DNA of 64,000 nt, from the NCBI GenBank assembly GCA_963755985.1, contig CAVWLO010000003.1, forward strand, positions 558,001 to 622,000, in the 5' to 3' direction. Numbering within the stretch: the first letter of the stretch is position 1; every line of letters begins with the position of its first letter. A model generated the notes under the pieces. The model was not told the origin of the DNA. It was given only the letters and a program-made list of their open reading frames with translations, and made no database searches. A program made the translations under genes and the position numbers. The DNA comes from DASXMT01 sp963755985. GTDB taxonomy: Bacteria; Actinomycetota; Acidimicrobiia; Acidimicrobiales; RAAP-2. This document shows positions 62,062-64,000 of the stretch, piece after piece.

Positions 62062-63597
62062 GTGTTCGTGCCTTTCAGCGCACGGGACTTTCTCGACCGG
62101 GCCGTGACCGTGTACGGCCGGCGCACCGGAATCGTTGATGAGCCGGTGCAACCGGGGGCGCCCCTGGAAGGGCTCGACTATGCCCGCGTCGGTGAATTGG
62201 CGCGTGCCCAGGCTGCCGGGCTCGACGGGCTGGGTATCGGCCAGGGCGAGCGGGTGGCCATCGTCTCCCACAACAGTGCGCGCCTCCTCACCTCGTTCTT
62301 CGGAGTGTGCGGTTACGGCAGGGTGCTGGTGCCGATCAATTTTCGTCTCTCGCCTGATGAGGTCGCCTACATCGTGGAGCATTCCGGGGCCCGCATCGTG
62401 CTCATCGACCCGGAGCTCGAGGCGGACCTGGCCGAAATGCCCTGCCACCACAGGATCACGCTGGGCACGCCCGGTGATGCCGAGATGTATCGGTTCGGGG
62501 TCGAGCCGGAGCCCTGGGAGCCGGACGAAAATGCCACCGCCACCATCAACTACACCAGCGGCACCACGGCACGGCCGAAGGGCGTACAGCTCACCCACCG
62601 CAACCTCTGGGTCAACGCCACGACCTTCGCGCTCCACTCGGGTGCGTCGGACCTCGACGTATACCTGCACACGCTGCCGATGTTCCATGCCAACGGTTGG
62701 GGCATGCCCTTCGCCATGACCGGGGTGGGCGCCAAACACATCGTGCTCCGCAAGGTGGACGGCGTTGAGATCCTCACCCGGGTGGCCGAGCACGGGGTGA
62801 CGGTGATGTGCGCCTCTCCCACGGTGGTCAACACGGTGCTGGCTGCAGCCAGGAGCTGGCCGGGCGAGATCCCCGGCCGGGGCCGCGTTCGCGTCATTGT
62901 CGCCGGTGCGCCTCCCCCCTCGAAGACGATCGCCCGGGTCGAGTCCGAGCTGGGTTGGGAGTTCATGCAGATCTATGGGCTCACCGAGACCTCGCCGCTC
63001 CTCACGCTCAATCGAACGCGATCGGAGTGGGACGATCTGGACCCTGAGCTGCGGGCGACCCTGCTGATGCGAGCGGGCGCCCCGGCGCTCGGTGCCACCA
63101 TGAAGATCTCGGCCGACGGGGAGGTGCTGGCCCGCTCCAACGTCGTCATGGCCGGCTACTGGGACAACCCGGACGAGACCAAGCGGACGCTCGATGGCGG
63201 CTGGTTCCACACCGGCGACGGCGGCGCCATCGACGAGGAGGGTTATCTCACCATCAGCGACCGACGCAAGGATGTGATCATCACCGGAGGGGAGAACGTG
63301 TCCTCCATCGAAGTAGAAGACGCTCTGTTCAGTCATCCTTCGGTGGCCGAGGTCGCCGTGATCGGAGTGCCCGACGAGAAGTGGGGTGAGACGGTCAAAG
63401 CGCTGGTGGTCCTGGCCCCGGGCCGACCGGCCGATGAGACGGAGCTGATCAAGCACTGCAAGCAGCGCCTGGCCGGGTACAAGGCACCGACGTCGGTGGA
63501 ATTCCGGGCCGAGCTGGCCCGTACGGCCACCGGCAAACTGCAGAAGTTCAAGCTACGAGAGCCCTATTGGGCCGGCAACGAACGACAGGTCAACTAG
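62062..63597 (+). CDS. Acyl-CoA synthetase (AMP-binding, long-chain FadD type)
   Basis: A 511-residue adenylate-forming enzyme. YTSGTTARPKGVQLTHRN is the A3 P-loop, YGLTETSP the A5 motif, GWFHTGDGG the A7 motif, RRKDVIITGGENVSSIEVED the hinge, and RTATGKLQK holds the catalytic A10 lysine. All core motifs are intact. GTG 62062 has AGGAGG 5 bases upstream; the frame stays open for 26 more codons to a GTG at 61984. The fatty or aromatic acid substrate is not clear. It precedes a thioesterase-like gene. Confidence 0.9.
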   Translation: MFVPFSARDFLDRAVTVYGRRTGIVDEPVQPGAPLEGLDYARVGELARAQAAGLDGLGIGQGERVAIVSHNSARLLTSFFGVCGYGRVLVPINFRLSPDEVAYIVEHSGARIVLIDPELEADLAEMPCHHRITLGTPGDAEMYRFGVEPEPWEPDENATATINYTSGTTARPKGVQLTHRNLWVNATTFALHSGASDLDVYLHTLPMFHANGWGMPFAMTGVGAKHIVLRKVDGVEILTRVAEHGVTVMCASPTVVNTVLAAARSWPGEIPGRGRVRVIVAGAPPPSKTIARVESELGWEFMQIYGLTETSPLLTLNRTRSEWDDLDPELRATLLMRAGAPALGATMKISADGEVLARSNVVMAGYWDNPDETKRTLDGGWFHTGDGGAIDEEGYLTISDRRKDVIITGGENVSSIEVEDALFSHPSVAEVAVIGVPDEKWGETVKALVVLAPGRPADETELIKHCKQRLAGYKAPTSVEFRAELARTATGKLQKFKLREPYWAGNERQVN

Positions 63598-63723
63598 TCC
63601 CCGGGAGAATCACGGACATGCCGTCAGTCGTCGCAGCCAACCCGGCTTCCACCCAGCGCGCCGCCTCTACCCAGGGTGGCCGGCCCCGGCCGGGCCCGTC
63701 GCCCGGGCTCGGCCCCCTGTCTC

Positions 63724-64000
63724 GATGAGCCCGGAGTTCTCCGGCCGTGCCGGCGCCGGGTTCCGTAGGGCAACCGCGGTCGAGCCGTCGGGGGCTCCGG
63801 TCTCGGTGGCCGATCAGGCTGCGGGGGCGACCAGTCAGTGGTCGGGGGCCATTGCCGAGGGTTGGGACATCGCCGGCAAGGCCAACGGCGGGTATCTGCT
63901 CGCCATGGCGGCACGAGCGATGAGCGAGGCGCTCGGACGACCGGATCCAGTCACCGTGACCGGCCACTACCTGGCGCCAGGCAAACCGGGACCCGTTTCC
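63724..64000 (+). CDS. Acyl-CoA thioesterase-like protein, 3' part cut by window edge
   Basis: The frame from ATG 63724 stays open for 92 codons to the window end. SQWSGAIAEGWDIAGKANGG, YLLAMAARAMSEALGRPDPV and TVTGHYLAPG match the N-terminal hotdog domain of TesB-like thioesterases of actinobacteria, which cleave acyl-CoA. The NGGY helix start and the VTxHYL strand are the clearest signs. It would balance the acyl-CoA synthetase upstream. The C-terminal two thirds are outside the window. Confidence 0.72.

Overview
The window is high-GC bacterial DNA with dense coding on both strands, GTG and TTG starts, strong AGGAGG-type ribosome sites, and the order rimO - pgsA - cinA - recA that is typical of Actinobacteria. 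The many CoA-linked lipid genes (wax ester/DGAT acyltransferase, two acyl-CoA synthetases, a P450, several SDRs, EthD and SnoaL folds) suggest an environmental actinobacterium, perhaps Acidimicrobiia. That class-level guess is an inference; no rRNA or taxon marker beyond recA and rimO is present.

Layout. 0-9 kb: a partial DHFR-family gene, an ABC-2 exporter pair, a patatin lipase, a WS/DGAT enzyme, an SDR and an MFS permease. 8.5-17.5 kb: SDR and acyl-CoA synthetase (divergent), a PD-(D/E)XK nuclease with an unknown partner, a membrane-anchored patatin, an ECF sigma factor with a long extracytoplasmic tail, and a hexapeptide acyltransferase. 17.5-25.8 kb: a catabolic block of EthD protein, P450 plus TetR regulator with a perfect operator palindrome, CtaG, two SDRs, an amidohydrolase and an enoyl-CoA hydratase. 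25.7-26.4 kb: a probable structured small RNA. 27.3-37.4 kb: an accessory island. It holds a decayed arsenic locus, an IS110 scrap, stress-type genes (Hsp20 with a CIRCE operator, STAS protein, two paralogous 54-residue membrane proteins), a class III cyclase and two decayed tyrosine integrases. Each integrase abuts a copy of the 5' half of tRNA-Ser(GCT); the intact tRNA is at 37,383-37,471. 37.7-44.4 kb: conserved core genes rimO, pgsA, cinA, a DUF3048 protein, thpR and recA with an SOS box. 44.5-64 kb: a Tat-exported dimethylformamidase-like protein, a primary-type sigma factor, an aldo/keto reductase, gnd-zwf of the pentose phosphate pathway, an MFS permease, a B6-linked oxidase/MocR divergent pair, a DUF429 protein, an ATP-grasp enzyme, an OsmC protein, galactokinase, a second acyl-CoA synthetase and a partial thioesterase.

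Two patterns cross the window. First, short tandem repeats sit on or just after the stop codon of at least eight genes, and the repeat unit often carries the stop codon itself. Second, several conserved genes (aquaporin, a secreted barrel protein, an SDR, zwf, gnd and the ATP-grasp gene) are broken by what look like single extra bases. Removing one base at each site restores a full reading frame, so sequence error is as likely as real decay outside the island.
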